Shown: piece after piece, positions 28,028 through 37,568 of the stretch
Layout: every line of letters begins with the position of its first letter
Numbering within the stretch: position 1 is the stretch's first letter
Assembly (NCBI GenBank): GCA_035527845.1
Contig: DATKZT010000072.1
Span: forward strand, 1 to 64,000
Source: JAUWKC01 sp035527845
Lineage (GTDB): Bacteria; Planctomycetota; Phycisphaerae; Sedimentisphaerales; Anaerobacaceae
Reading direction: 5' to 3'
DNA: 64,000 bases
The notes under the pieces: model-generated
What the model was told of the DNA's origin: nothing
Seen by the model: the letters and a program-made list of their open reading frames with translations, nothing else
Databases searched by the model: none
Translations under genes and position numbers: made by a program

Positions 28028-28057
28028 CGTCCATTCAATTCAGGAAAGGAGACAGTC

Positions 28058-29695
28058 ATGAATCGCATTATCGTTTTGACGGGGGCCGTTTTGACCATGT
28101 GGCTTGCGGCATTTGCGGGCGCGCAATCGGGGTTTAACGTGCCTGGTCTGGCTGGGACTCTTTTTGAAGGGTGTGATTTTACAAGCCCTGCTGACGAAAC
28201 CTTTTATCTGCGCAACGTTGACCACGAGTGGGGCAGGGACCACGGCTACGCGTGGTCGGCACGCTGGGCAGGTTTCATCGAGGGACCTCTCAGCGGAGAG
28301 GTTACGTTCAATGCGGTAGTCACCGACGGGCTGCGGCTGAAGATCGGCGACAGCATTGTAATCGACGGTTTCGCCAAAGACAGCACTCGTTCCGGCAAGG
28401 CGGTTATGGAAAAGGGAAAAAGGGTCCCGGTAATTCTCGAATTTATCTCGCTCCGGGGCAAGGCCGAGCTTCATCTATATTGGCAATGGGAGGGCCATCC
28501 GCAGACTATCGTGCCCCAAGAGGCGTTGAGCCATGACCTGTTGGAATCGGTCGACACTTCGCAGACGGGCTGGCCGGGCGGGAATGTCGTATTGCCCGAG
28601 ATCGAAGCTCCTCCGGACCAGGAACATGAGTGCGTGATCAAGCATGTAGTAGTCTACGACGAGCCCGGACGATATGCGGGCTGGCCGTCCAATGGGGGCT
28701 TCTGGATGTGGGGTGATGAGATGGCGGTGGCTTTCGAATGTGGTTGGTTCGAGGACAAACCCGATGAAATGGACGGGCACGCGAGGGACAAAAGCAGGCC
28801 GAACGAAGACTTCGTAGCCCACAGCACTGACGGGGGCCTGACCTGGACACATAAGAAATATGATATTCTCAGCCACAGTGATAATCTCCTGCCTTGCCCT
28901 GGGGGCGTCGATTTTACGCATCCGGACTTCGCGCTCAAGTGCCAGGGAAAACGGTTCTACTATTCCTACGACCGGACCAAGACCTGGAACGGCCCTTTCA
29001 AGCTGAATGTGTCGTCGCTTCCCGGGGGGGACGAGAAAATGGATTCCCGCACGGTTTACCTTGTCAACGGCAAGACCGATTGCCTGGCGTGCTTCAATGT
29101 AGATCACGGCAACAGAAATGACCTGGCATTTTGTGCGCGGACAAGCGACGGCGGCAAGTCGTTTGATTTTGTCGGCTGGATATCGCCCGAACCTGCGAAG
29201 GTTCCGAAATACGAGCGGTGGTTCATATTCTCGAGCGCGAGACTCGCAGACAATCACCTCCTTGGCGCACTTCAAAGAAAATATAACAATCGAGAAGCAA
29301 CGATCAAACGTCTTAACTGGATTGATGTGTACGAGTCTCTCGACAACGGCAGAAGCTGGAGATTCCTGAGCAAGGTGGCGGACACGGATGTTGTCAACAG
29401 TGATTTCAACGGCAACCCGCCGAACATTTTGAAGCTGGCGGACGGCAGGCTCTGCGTGACGTACGGCTTTCGCGGCAAGCCTTTTGTGATGTGCGCTCAA
29501 TTCAGCAGCGACAAGGGCAAGACCTGGAGCAAACCGGTTATACTCCGCAGTGGTGCTCGAAACTGGGATTTCGGGTACCCGCTTTCGCTACAACGACCGG
29601 ACGGGCGGGTCGTCACCGTTTATTACTTTGCCACGCCCGACAACCGAGACCAGTTCATCGCGGCGACTTTCTGGGACCCAAGCAAAGTGAAGTAA
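28058..29695 (+). CDS. Secreted PA14 + sialidase-like propeller, GWPAN family (member 2)
   Basis: The 545-residue protein begins 30 bases after the previous stop with AAAGGAG before ATG 28058, so the two are cotranscribed. A signal peptide (1-22) precedes a full PA14 domain (about 27-160; YAWSARWAGFIEGPLSGEV, LYWQWEGHPQTIVP). The propeller has PGRYAGWPSNGGFWMWGDE, STDGGLTW, SYDRTKTW, TSDGGKSF, SLDNGRSW and SSDKGKTW and ends AATFWDPSKVK. It is most like the next gene (29726), with shared strings such as GLTWTHKKYDI and RLNWIDVYES, showing a tandem duplication. Probable function: carbohydrate-active exo-enzyme or glycan-binding protein. Confidence 0.85.
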   Translation: MNRIIVLTGAVLTMWLAAFAGAQSGFNVPGLAGTLFEGCDFTSPADETFYLRNVDHEWGRDHGYAWSARWAGFIEGPLSGEVTFNAVVTDGLRLKIGDSIVIDGFAKDSTRSGKAVMEKGKRVPVILEFISLRGKAELHLYWQWEGHPQTIVPQEALSHDLLESVDTSQTGWPGGNVVLPEIEAPPDQEHECVIKHVVVYDEPGRYAGWPSNGGFWMWGDEMAVAFECGWFEDKPDEMDGHARDKSRPNEDFVAHSTDGGLTWTHKKYDILSHSDNLLPCPGGVDFTHPDFALKCQGKRFYYSYDRTKTWNGPFKLNVSSLPGGDEKMDSRTVYLVNGKTDCLACFNVDHGNRNDLAFCARTSDGGKSFDFVGWISPEPAKVPKYERWFIFSSARLADNHLLGALQRKYNNREATIKRLNWIDVYESLDNGRSWRFLSKVADTDVVNSDFNGNPPNILKLADGRLCVTYGFRGKPFVMCAQFSSDKGKTWSKPVILRSGARNWDFGYPLSLQRPDGRVVTVYYFATPDNRDQFIAATFWDPSKVK

Positions 29696-29725
29696 TTTTT
29701 TTTACAATTATGGAGGAGTGAGGTG

Positions 29726-31018
29726 ATGTTCAAGAGGATGGCTTTGATGTTGCCTGTAATTATTATGGGTTGTGCGGTATCTGCCGGCGTCCGGGCTGAT
29801 AAGCTCAAACCGGGCGAAGCGAATCAAATAGTGCCTGCGGAGGCTCTCAGTTATGATCCGGCGGAGGTGGGGGATACTTCTAAGGAAGGTATGCCGGGCG
29901 ATAGTGCCGAATTTGGCGATGTTGAGAGGCCCCCTGCCGGCCCCGAGCACGAGTGCGTGGTCGAGCACGTGGTGGTTTATGATGCGCCCGGGCGCTACGC
30001 GGGCTGGCCGGCCAACGGCGGGTTGTGGATATGGGGCGATGAGATGGCGGTGGCTTTCGAGTGCGGCTGGTTCAAGGACAAGCCTGACTGGCAGGACGGC
30101 CACGCCAGAGACCGAAAGAGGGAGAACGAGGATATTGTCGCGCGAAGCAGCGACGGAGGTTTGACCTGGACTCATAAGAAATATGACATCATGGGCGGCG
30201 ATGACGGCATACGGGACCTTGAGGAAGCGATGGATTTTGACAATCCCGGTTTCGGATTCAAGTGTCAGGGCGAGAGGTTTTACTATACTTATGATCGCGG
30301 CAGGAACTGGTTCGGGCCGTACAGGGCGAGAATAACGGGACTCGCCGGGGCCGATGATGATATGGAATCTCACACGTGCTACATTGTCAATGGCAGGCAT
30401 GACGGTTACTTCTTCTTTGGGATGGAGCCGGATGGTGCGGAGGACCGTTTCTATTGTACGCGGACTACGGACGGGGGCAGGACGTTCGAGTTTCTGGGCT
30501 GGATATCGCCGCCGCTGGATAAGGCCCCTAAGTACGAACGGTGGGCGGTTTACTCGGCGGTCAAGGTTTCGGAAGGACATTTGATTGCTGCGCTTCGCAG
30601 GAAGATTGACAAGAGCAGCGGGCGGGTCAAACGGCTCAACTGGATTGATGTCTATGAATCGAAAGACGCCGGCAGGACATGGAGCTTCCTGAGCAAAGTC
30701 TGCGATACGGATGTCCCCAACAGCGATTTCAACGGCAATCCGCCGAGTATTGTAAAGGTTAAGGACGGGAGATTAGCAGTGACATACGGCTTTAGGGGCA
30801 AGCCCTGTGTGATGTGTGCGAAATTAAGCAGTGACAACGGCAGGACGTGGAGTGAGCCTGTTATTCTTCGGACGGGCGCTCGCAACTGGGACTTCGGGTA
30901 TTCGCGTTCGCTCCAGAGGTCCGATGGGAAGGTCATTACCGTGTATTATTGGGCGACGCCCGAGCATCGCAATCAGTACCTGGCGGCGACGATATGGGAG
31001 CCGTCAAAGGTTAAATGA
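29726..31018 (+). CDS. Secreted sialidase-like propeller with PA14 remnant, GWPAN family (member 3)
   Basis: The 430-residue product starts at ATG 29726, seven bases after GGAGGAG; a GTG one codon earlier is less well placed. A signal peptide of about 24 residues is followed by only the last strand of PA14 (NQIVPAEALSYDPAEV near residues 32-48), corresponding to the end of the PA14 domain in the adjacent member 2. About 110 residues of PA14 are missing in frame. The propeller is intact: PGRYAGWPANGGLWIWGDE, SSDGGLTW, TYDRGRNW, TTDGGRTF, SKDAGRTW, SSDNGRTW and AATIWEPSKVK. IIMGCAVS near residue 15 resembles a lipobox, so lipoprotein anchoring is an alternative to full secretion. Confidence 0.85.
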   Translation: MFKRMALMLPVIIMGCAVSAGVRADKLKPGEANQIVPAEALSYDPAEVGDTSKEGMPGDSAEFGDVERPPAGPEHECVVEHVVVYDAPGRYAGWPANGGLWIWGDEMAVAFECGWFKDKPDWQDGHARDRKRENEDIVARSSDGGLTWTHKKYDIMGGDDGIRDLEEAMDFDNPGFGFKCQGERFYYTYDRGRNWFGPYRARITGLAGADDDMESHTCYIVNGRHDGYFFFGMEPDGAEDRFYCTRTTDGGRTFEFLGWISPPLDKAPKYERWAVYSAVKVSEGHLIAALRRKIDKSSGRVKRLNWIDVYESKDAGRTWSFLSKVCDTDVPNSDFNGNPPSIVKVKDGRLAVTYGFRGKPCVMCAKLSSDNGRTWSEPVILRTGARNWDFGYSRSLQRSDGKVITVYYWATPEHRNQYLAATIWEPSKVK

Positions 31019-31059
31019 TTTGAATCGTATTACTTTTTCATCTTTTAAGGAGTAGAGCA

Positions 31060-33528
31060 ATGTTGAAGAAAATTTTGATGGCAGCATTATTGATGGTTGG
31101 AGGTTTGTTGGTCAGTTCCGGTGCGTATGGAGCGGATTTCAAGCCGGGTCTTGTGGGGACTTATTTCAATAATCGGGACTTTTCAGGTGCGGATAAAAGG
31201 GTGGATATTCTGCCTGACGTTGACCGGGAATGGGCCAAGAGCCGGGGCACCGACTGGTCGGCGAAATGGCAGGGCTTTATCGAAGGACCGACGGCCGGCC
31301 AGGTCAAGTTCTTCGTGGATGTCAAGGACTCGTTTCAGCTAAATATCGACGGCCAGGTGGTAATCGACGGTCTCGATGAGAGCGGCTCGCGGGAGGGTGA
31401 ATTCATGATGGAAAAGGGGAGGAAATATCCGGTTGAGATTCTCTACATATCTCTTCACGGGCAGGCAAAGATGCATCTTTACTGGCAGTGGGCCGGGCAG
31501 CCAAAGGTAATCGTGCCGACGACGGCAATTAGCTATGATGCGAGCAGGCTTCCCAAGGATGCGAAGCTGTTCGACTACAATACGAGGCCGTCGGAGGATG
31601 GCGACAGCGGTCCGACGGGTTTCGATGCGGAGCTGCCTGCTTTTACGGGGGGTAATCCGCCCTACGCCAATACGGACTATCTTGATGGTCAGTTCAGACC
31701 GGCGGTGGGCGTCCATAATTTCGAGGTTATCCGCTGCAATAGGACGCACCCGGAACTCGTCACGGAAGAGGTGCCGAATTTCCCCGGCTCGGGTTTTGCA
31801 AATACGGGGTTTACTTACAATCACCAGCCGATGCTGTGTTATTGGCAGAATAAGTTATGGGTACTCTATCAAAGCGGTCCGGTACACGAACACCAGCCGC
31901 CCTGCTATGCTCTAATTACATGGTCGGAGGACGGCAGGAACTGGCGCACGCCTCAAACGCTCTTTCCGGCGCAGAAGTTTCGTAACAGGAAGAAGGACAA
32001 TGAGGAGCAGTACAGCATCTCGCACCAGCGCATGGGGTGGTATTTGGCGCCGAACGGAAGGTTGATAGCGTGCGCGTTCTATGGAATGCTCGGTGCGCCG
32101 AACGACGGCAAAGGTATTGGCAGAGCAGTCAGGGAAGTGAAGGGTCCGGGTAATTACGGCCCCATCTACTGGGTCAGATACAACAAGTATCAGGGTTACG
32201 GCCCCGAGAATTCTCCCCATTACCAGTACTACAAAGAGGCCCCGGACAAAGGTTTTGTAAAGGCGATTGATGCCCTTCTGGCAGACAAGCTTATGGTGCA
32301 GCAGTGGTACGAGGAAGACCGTGACAATGAGGGCGGTTTCTTCTCCTTCGCCGGCGGCAACGTCCGTTATGCCAAGGCGTTCGACTGGTACTATCTGCCC
32401 GACAACAGGATTGTGGGCATGTGGAAATGGAAGAAGATGGTTGTTGCTAACAAGTGGGAGCCCGGGCAGATAAGTGAGCAGGGTGAGGGCAAGGATATCT
32501 ACTACGGCGGCGCCAAGATATGGGGTCAGAAGCTAAGCGACGGCAGATACGCGCTGGTGTATAACCCCGTTAAGAATACGACGTGGCGTCACCCGCTGTC
32601 GGTTACGAGCGGCAGCGACGGTATGAGCTTCGATACGTATTTTCTAAACGTGCACGGCGAGACGCCATTGATGCGGTTCGGCGGGGGAAATAAGGACGGC
32701 GGCGGCGCGCAGTACGTCCGGGGCATCGTTCCGGGCAACGGCACACCGGCCGATGGCGCTATGTGGCTGACTTACTCATCGAACAAAGAAGATATTTTCG
32801 TGACGCGCGTACCCGTACCGATCAAAGGGACGGTCGATAACGATGTCAGCGATAACTTCGAAAACATGAAACCGGGCGGCATTGTCACCAGCTGGAATAT
32901 TTACAGCGGCGTATGGAATCCGGTGGAAGTGGTCAAGGATAACGGCAATAGCGTTCTGCGCCTGCAGGATAAGGACCCGTATGACTACGCCAACGCAGTC
33001 AGGGTATTCCCCGAGACCAGGAAGGCACAGGTATCCTTTGACCTGCGGCCGCAGCAGTTCGGACGTGACAACCTCGAGATAGAGATACAGAACTACAAGG
33101 GCCAGCGGCCGGTGCGTATCATCATCGATGGCAAAAACGGCAAGGTGACGGCGAACAAAGGTGAGAGTATGAATGAAGTCGCTTCGCTGACCGCCGGTAA
33201 ATGGCTCAAGATTGAAATCGACGTTGACACGTCGGCCGGCAAATACGATCTGAAAGTCGACGGCAAGGATGTTGTCTCCGGCGCAGGCTTTGCCGAGAAG
33301 CTCGACAATACCGGAAATCCATACAAGTCGAAGTTCACAGTGCCGACTGTGGAACGTATTGTTTTCCGCACGGGAACGTGGCGGATGAAAGACTTCAGCA
33401 GGTACGGATTCGGCGCCAACGATTATCGCGAGAACGAGCCTGACCTGTCCGGCGCTGATGAGGCGGTTGCGGAGGCCATATATGATATCGATAATTTTCA
33501 GACTGTGACCAGCAGGGGCGGCAACTAA
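31060..33528 (+). CDS. Secreted PA14 + Asp-box propeller protein, YNHQP/HQRMG family (member 5)
   Basis: The 822-residue protein has AAGGAG before ATG 31060 and a signal peptide ending YGA. PA14 spans about 25-160 (TDWSAKWQGFIEGPTAGQV, LYWQWAGQPKVIVP). The propeller carries NRTHPELV, YNHQPMLCYW, HQRMGWYLAPNGR, WVRYNKYQG, QWYEEDRDNEGGFF, YSSNKEDIFVTR and a C-terminal LamG-like domain (RLQDKDPYDYANAVRVFPE). It is the sister of member 3 (8815): the propeller and C-terminal domain are nearly superimposable, whereas the PA14 domains have diverged more. It follows the three sialidase-like genes by 41 bases and may share their transcript. Confidence 0.85.
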   Translation: MLKKILMAALLMVGGLLVSSGAYGADFKPGLVGTYFNNRDFSGADKRVDILPDVDREWAKSRGTDWSAKWQGFIEGPTAGQVKFFVDVKDSFQLNIDGQVVIDGLDESGSREGEFMMEKGRKYPVEILYISLHGQAKMHLYWQWAGQPKVIVPTTAISYDASRLPKDAKLFDYNTRPSEDGDSGPTGFDAELPAFTGGNPPYANTDYLDGQFRPAVGVHNFEVIRCNRTHPELVTEEVPNFPGSGFANTGFTYNHQPMLCYWQNKLWVLYQSGPVHEHQPPCYALITWSEDGRNWRTPQTLFPAQKFRNRKKDNEEQYSISHQRMGWYLAPNGRLIACAFYGMLGAPNDGKGIGRAVREVKGPGNYGPIYWVRYNKYQGYGPENSPHYQYYKEAPDKGFVKAIDALLADKLMVQQWYEEDRDNEGGFFSFAGGNVRYAKAFDWYYLPDNRIVGMWKWKKMVVANKWEPGQISEQGEGKDIYYGGAKIWGQKLSDGRYALVYNPVKNTTWRHPLSVTSGSDGMSFDTYFLNVHGETPLMRFGGGNKDGGGAQYVRGIVPGNGTPADGAMWLTYSSNKEDIFVTRVPVPIKGTVDNDVSDNFENMKPGGIVTSWNIYSGVWNPVEVVKDNGNSVLRLQDKDPYDYANAVRVFPETRKAQVSFDLRPQQFGRDNLEIEIQNYKGQRPVRIIIDGKNGKVTANKGESMNEVASLTAGKWLKIEIDVDTSAGKYDLKVDGKDVVSGAGFAEKLDNTGNPYKSKFTVPTVERIVFRTGTWRMKDFSRYGFGANDYRENEPDLSGADEAVAEAIYDIDNFQTVTSRGGN

Positions 33529-33637
33529 GTGGGATTATTGTTTTGGTTCGGCAGACGAAGATCCGGCATGATTGCCGGCTTGCGCTGAAAGTATGGTCAG
33601 AAAAGCTGCAAGATGTTTAAGGTTATAATGATTTTAG

Positions 33638-33732
33638 TTAGAGAGAGCCGATGTTTCGATAGCCCGACTAAACCATTAGGTTTCTGGATTCCCGCTTTCG
33701 CGGGAATGACATTCATTGGCAATGGGCTCTAA
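33638..33732. repeat. Possible third short repeat with TTAGAG...CTCTAA ends and internal hairpin
   Basis: TTAGAGAGAGCC (33638-33649) and GGGCTCTAA (33724-33732) resemble the termini of the elements at 140-318 and 37567-37725. Inside is a perfect eight-base stem ATTCCCGC-TTTC-GCGGGAAT (33688-33707). The hairpin may also act as a terminator for the 31060 gene. The link to the other two elements rests on short end matches only. Confidence 0.35.
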
Positions 33733-33771
33733 TTAACTGAAGTTGATATTAGAGACAGGAAAGGAAAGACA

Positions 33772-35895
33772 ATGAGCCCGGGAAAAATCTTCAAGACGTT
33801 CTTGGCGGCAGTTGTAATCCATTTTGCGGTCTGTTCATACGCAACTGCCGAAGGTCTGGTGGGCTGGTGGAAATTCGATGAGGGCAGCGGCACGAAGGCG
33901 GCTGACTCGAGCGGCAAGGGAAATGACGGCGAGATATTCGGCGTCACTTCCTGGGTGGATGGTTATGTCGGATCGGGTGCGCTGAATGTTACGGGCGGCG
34001 GGGTAAAGATTGCCGATAGTCCGCTGCTTCGCCCGCCACAGTTTTCGGTGGCGATGTGGATCAACTTCCAGGAGCAGCAGCTTGCGTATGCCCGTATTTT
34101 CGAGAAGGGTAACGACAACCATGAGACCATCAATATCGTGGGCGGTGGTAACAGGATAGACTTCAGTATTCTTGATATGGAGCGTTCAGGGCACGGTATC
34201 AACTCCGCCGAGGAGCTGGCCGTCGGCAAGTGGTATCATGTGGCGGCGGTTTATAACGGGACGGAGATGTTGCTGTATATCGACGGCAAAGTCGTTAATA
34301 AGGGGACCGTAGGAATGATTCTTCCCTATGCGAGCGTGGGTGAGCCACTGGTCATAGGTAACCGCCCGCCGAATATGGACCGACCTATGAACGCCGTGGT
34401 TGATGATATTCAAATGTACGACAGACCGCTGTCGGCGCAAGAGATCTGGGAGCTTTACGCGTGGAAAGGCAAGGATCCTCACATTGCAGCCCTTCCCGAC
34501 CCGGCCGACGGGGCCACCGATGTTCTGCCTTCGCAGATACTTAAATGGATGGCGGGCAGAGACGCAACATCGCACGAAGTGTATTTCGGCGCTGATTACG
34601 AGTCGGTCGCGAACGCGGGCGGCCCTTCGTCCTGGTGTTTCCAGGGTAAGCAGACAGATCAATCCTTTAAGCCGAACAAGCTCGAATTCGGGCGGACTTA
34701 CTACTGGCGGATCGATGAAATCAGTGAGGGCAAGACATGGAAAGGAGATGTATGGCAGTTTACGGTTATTGACGGCAAGGCGAATAATCCCAGTCCGGAT
34801 GTGATGCTCAAGAATGCCGAGACCGATGCGAAACTGAGCTGGAGCAAGGGGGCGCTTGCCGAATCGCACGAACTGTATTTCGGGACCGATGAGAACCAGG
34901 TGCGAGATGCGACGCCGGCGTCGAAGGTGTATAAAGGGACGTTTGCTCTTGGCAGGGAAAGCTATGACCCGGGCCCGTTGAAAGAGGGTACATACTACTA
35001 CTGGCGTGTTGACGAGAAGTGTGCCGAAGGGACTGCCAAGGGTGACGTGTGGCGGTTTAGGACAAAAGGCGGCAAGCTGGTGCTACAGGTTGACCTTGCT
35101 GTAAAGACGTGCGACAAGAAGGGACTTTATCCGGGCCTTGCAAAACCGGGATGGACGATATGGGCGGCGGACGCGTGGACGGATATGTATATGCACGACT
35201 ATCAGGTTTTCCCGTTAAAGGCCGACGGCTCGCTTGACGAGGGCGGCATAAACGGCACCGGCGTGACTTTGTGGATGACGACCGGAAACGAGGGCCAGCT
35301 TGGTATCGGCGCCAAGGGCGTCTGCCGGGACAACCTCAGCGGTGGAGGATGTCCCAAGGGAACGGCCCAGGGGGACCCCATCGCGAATAGCTGGGCATAC
35401 GGCGTTGACTGGGTAGGGCCTTATGCAGGTGACTTATTGCTCGTGATCCGGGGTTTGCCTGCGGGTGTTTATGAGCTTTACAGTTATCACAATTTCTGGG
35501 AGCCTTGTACGCAAAAGACCCGCAACTGTCTTGACTGTGTATGCGGCATGCCTCCTATGCCTTCTGTTACGGCTAATCCGCTGCCTAAGCAACTTGTCTC
35601 CCTGGATGCCAACGGCGTTCCCTTACCAGGCAAACAGAATTACAAAGCGAGGCTGCCGGAAGGGACCGGCAAGGGAGTGAAGTCAATTCAGAATGCTTAC
35701 AATGTTGCCCCGCAGCATGTTTATAAGGATTCGGAGCTGGTGCCTTCGGTGATCAAGTTCTCAACGGACGGTTCCGATGTGCTGGTGATCTATCAGGCCG
35801 ACAGGAGCGAGCCGCTCTATCCCGATTGTGCCCGCCCCGACCGGGAAGGCGCGCGCGGTATTCTCAACGCCTTCGAACTTATCCAAGTTGAATAG
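33772..35895 (+). CDS. Secreted LamG protein with two fibronectin-III-like modules
   Basis: The 707-residue product has AGGAAAGG before ATG 33772 and a signal peptide ending ATA. A LamG/concanavalin domain spans about 25-230 (GLVGWWKFDEGSGTKAADSS, YIDGKVVNKG, VVDDIQMYDRPLSAQE). Two Fn3-like modules follow (about 238-330 and 335-430), each with the planctomycete-typical SHEVYFGAD / SHELYFGTD and YYWRIDE / YYWRVDE strings. The last 270 residues hold an unrecognised domain rich in Gly and aromatic residues, with paired Cys (CTQKTRNCLDCVCG). LamG domains usually bind sugars or matrix glycans. The Fn3-like unit is also present alone in the lipoprotein at 37188. Confidence 0.8.
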   Translation: MSPGKIFKTFLAAVVIHFAVCSYATAEGLVGWWKFDEGSGTKAADSSGKGNDGEIFGVTSWVDGYVGSGALNVTGGGVKIADSPLLRPPQFSVAMWINFQEQQLAYARIFEKGNDNHETINIVGGGNRIDFSILDMERSGHGINSAEELAVGKWYHVAAVYNGTEMLLYIDGKVVNKGTVGMILPYASVGEPLVIGNRPPNMDRPMNAVVDDIQMYDRPLSAQEIWELYAWKGKDPHIAALPDPADGATDVLPSQILKWMAGRDATSHEVYFGADYESVANAGGPSSWCFQGKQTDQSFKPNKLEFGRTYYWRIDEISEGKTWKGDVWQFTVIDGKANNPSPDVMLKNAETDAKLSWSKGALAESHELYFGTDENQVRDATPASKVYKGTFALGRESYDPGPLKEGTYYYWRVDEKCAEGTAKGDVWRFRTKGGKLVLQVDLAVKTCDKKGLYPGLAKPGWTIWAADAWTDMYMHDYQVFPLKADGSLDEGGINGTGVTLWMTTGNEGQLGIGAKGVCRDNLSGGGCPKGTAQGDPIANSWAYGVDWVGPYAGDLLLVIRGLPAGVYELYSYHNFWEPCTQKTRNCLDCVCGMPPMPSVTANPLPKQLVSLDANGVPLPGKQNYKARLPEGTGKGVKSIQNAYNVAPQHVYKDSELVPSVIKFSTDGSDVLVIYQADRSEPLYPDCARPDREGARGILNAFELIQVE

Positions 35896-36031
35896 TGGTG
35901 GATGAAAGCGGTAGAGAACTGATAAAGCAAGTTGAATAGCTCTGTTACGGCCGAAAATCGGGTCCTGTGACTTCTGCATCACGGGCCAAGTGTGATTTGA
36001 TTATGTTCATCAGGGCGAAAGGACTGCAAAC

Positions 36032-37150
36032 ATGTGTGAAAAAAAGAAACCTGAAATCGCATCGGTGCAAACGATACTGCTGTTGCTTTGCGGGTATTTT
36101 TTACTGGCCGGTACACCCGGATATTCGGCCGATGTACCCATCGAGCATGTAATCGTTTACAAAGAAGGGGGGCATTTTTGCGGCTGGCCCGCAAATAACG
36201 GAATATGGAGCTGGGGCGATGAAATCCTGGTTGGCTTTCACCTGGCATACTACAAGGAAAGCGAGAGCCGTCACTCTATCGACCGGGACAAGCCTGCTGA
36301 GAGGCTTCTGGCACGAAGTCTCGACGGCGGCCGGTCCTGGACAACCGAACGCCCTGAGATTTTTCAGGCCCGAACGCCGGGCGTGACAAAGGTGTTGGAG
36401 CATCCCGATATAGACTTTGCCCACCCTGATTTTGCCATGACGTGCAGAGGTTCGAGGTTCTACGTCTCCTACGACCGCGGCAAGACCTGGCAGGGTCCTT
36501 ACCCGCTGGGGGACTTCGGACAAAGCAAGATCATGGCGCGAACAGACTATATCGTAAACAGCAAGAACGATTGTCTGTTTTTCCTGACCAGCACGAAGAG
36601 AGACGGGGACGAAGGACGGCCGTTCTGTGCGCGTACCCGCGACGGCGGAAAGACAATCGAGTTTGTTTCGTGGATTGCACCGGAGCCGCAGGGATATTCC
36701 ATCATGCCCTCAACGGTTCGCGTCTCGCCGCAGGGGCTCGTTTCCGCTATCCGCCGGTACGAGCGGGGTGACATCAACAAGGGCTGGATCGAGATTTTCG
36801 GGTCCCAAGACGACGGGCAGACGTGGCAATTTCTCAGCAAGGCGGCAGAAACCGGCAGCAAAGGCGGCAACCCGCCGAGCATGGTCCGGCTTGCAGACGG
36901 TAGATTATGCCTGACGTACTGCTATCGGTCGGAACCGCAGGGCGTGCGGGCGGTAATCAGCAGCGACAATGGAAAAAGCTGGGGCGACGTAATTCACCTG
37001 CGGGACGACGGCCGAACCTGGGACATCGGATATACGGGAACGGTCCAAAGGCCGGATGGCAGGCTCGTGACCGCGTACTACTACACGACCGAACAAAATC
37101 GGCAGCAGCATATAGCGGCTACAATATGGAACCCGGCCAAATTCAAATAA
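36032..37150 (+). CDS. Secreted sialidase-like propeller without PA14, GWPAN family (member 4)
   Basis: This 372-residue protein is the minimal member: signal peptide (about 1-34) directly followed by the propeller. It has GHFCGWPANNGIWSWGDE, SLDGGRSW, DFAHPDF, SYDRGKTW, TRDGGKTI, SQDDGQTW, GNPPSMVRLADGRL, SSDNGKSW and AATIWNPAKFK. About 340 residues are enough for one complete propeller, which supports reading PA14 in members 1 and 2 as an accessory domain. An exo-acting glycosidase or lyase role is plausible; no catalytic residues can be assigned confidently. Confidence 0.85.
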   Translation: MCEKKKPEIASVQTILLLLCGYFLLAGTPGYSADVPIEHVIVYKEGGHFCGWPANNGIWSWGDEILVGFHLAYYKESESRHSIDRDKPAERLLARSLDGGRSWTTERPEIFQARTPGVTKVLEHPDIDFAHPDFAMTCRGSRFYVSYDRGKTWQGPYPLGDFGQSKIMARTDYIVNSKNDCLFFLTSTKRDGDEGRPFCARTRDGGKTIEFVSWIAPEPQGYSIMPSTVRVSPQGLVSAIRRYERGDINKGWIEIFGSQDDGQTWQFLSKAAETGSKGGNPPSMVRLADGRLCLTYCYRSEPQGVRAVISSDNGKSWGDVIHLRDDGRTWDIGYTGTVQRPDGRLVTAYYYTTEQNRQQHIAATIWNPAKFK

Positions 37151-37187
37151 GAACTGGATACGCCGTTGACTCGCAACCGCAAAAGAG

Positions 37188-37568
37188 ATGATTAAGGTGG
37201 CAATTGCGACAGTTGCAGGGTGTTTGTTGTTCCTGGGATGTAGCTCGCTACCCCCCAGGATGCGGTCTAAAATCGCACCCGTCAAGGCTTCGAATCCGGA
37301 CCCGCCTGACGGCGCGAGAGCCGTGAGCCCGGATACCAAGCTGAGATGGGCAGGTGAGCCGGGCGTGTACTACACGGTACATTTCGGCAGGAAGTCGCCG
37401 CCGCCATTGGCGAGCGAGCAGAGCGCGACCGTGTTTGACCCGGGGCCGCTCGACTGGGGGCAGAGCTATTACTGGAGAGTGGACATCGTCGGCGGCGCCG
37501 AAGGCGATATCTGGCGATTTACTACTTTCTGGTACGGCGATCCGGACGGCGAGGAAATGGATGTTTAG
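37188..37568 (+). CDS. Small lipoprotein with one fibronectin-III-like module
   Basis: The 126-residue product has a short signal with lipobox LFLGC (Cys near 18), so it should be lipid-anchored. The mature part is a single Fn3-like module (SNPDPPDGARAVSPDTKLRW, YYWRVDIVGGAEGDIWRF) like those in the 33772 protein. Its in-frame TAG (37566-37568) lies at the edge of the composite repeat, so the ORF may have been cut short by the repeat insertion. It starts 37 bases after the preceding propeller gene and may be cotranscribed. Possible role: anchor or scaffold for secreted enzymes; this is inference. Confidence 0.7.
   Translation: MIKVAIATVAGCLLFLGCSSLPPRMRSKIAPVKASNPDPPDGARAVSPDTKLRWAGEPGVYYTVHFGRKSPPPLASEQSATVFDPGPLDWGQSYYWRVDIVGGAEGDIWRFTTFWYGDPDGEEMDV

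Noticed and set aside
26369..37150. True sialidases (GH33) for the four GWPAN propellers
   Set aside because: Asp boxes are present, but the FRIP motif is not seen and the GWPAN signature is not a GH33 hallmark; only the fold class is supported.
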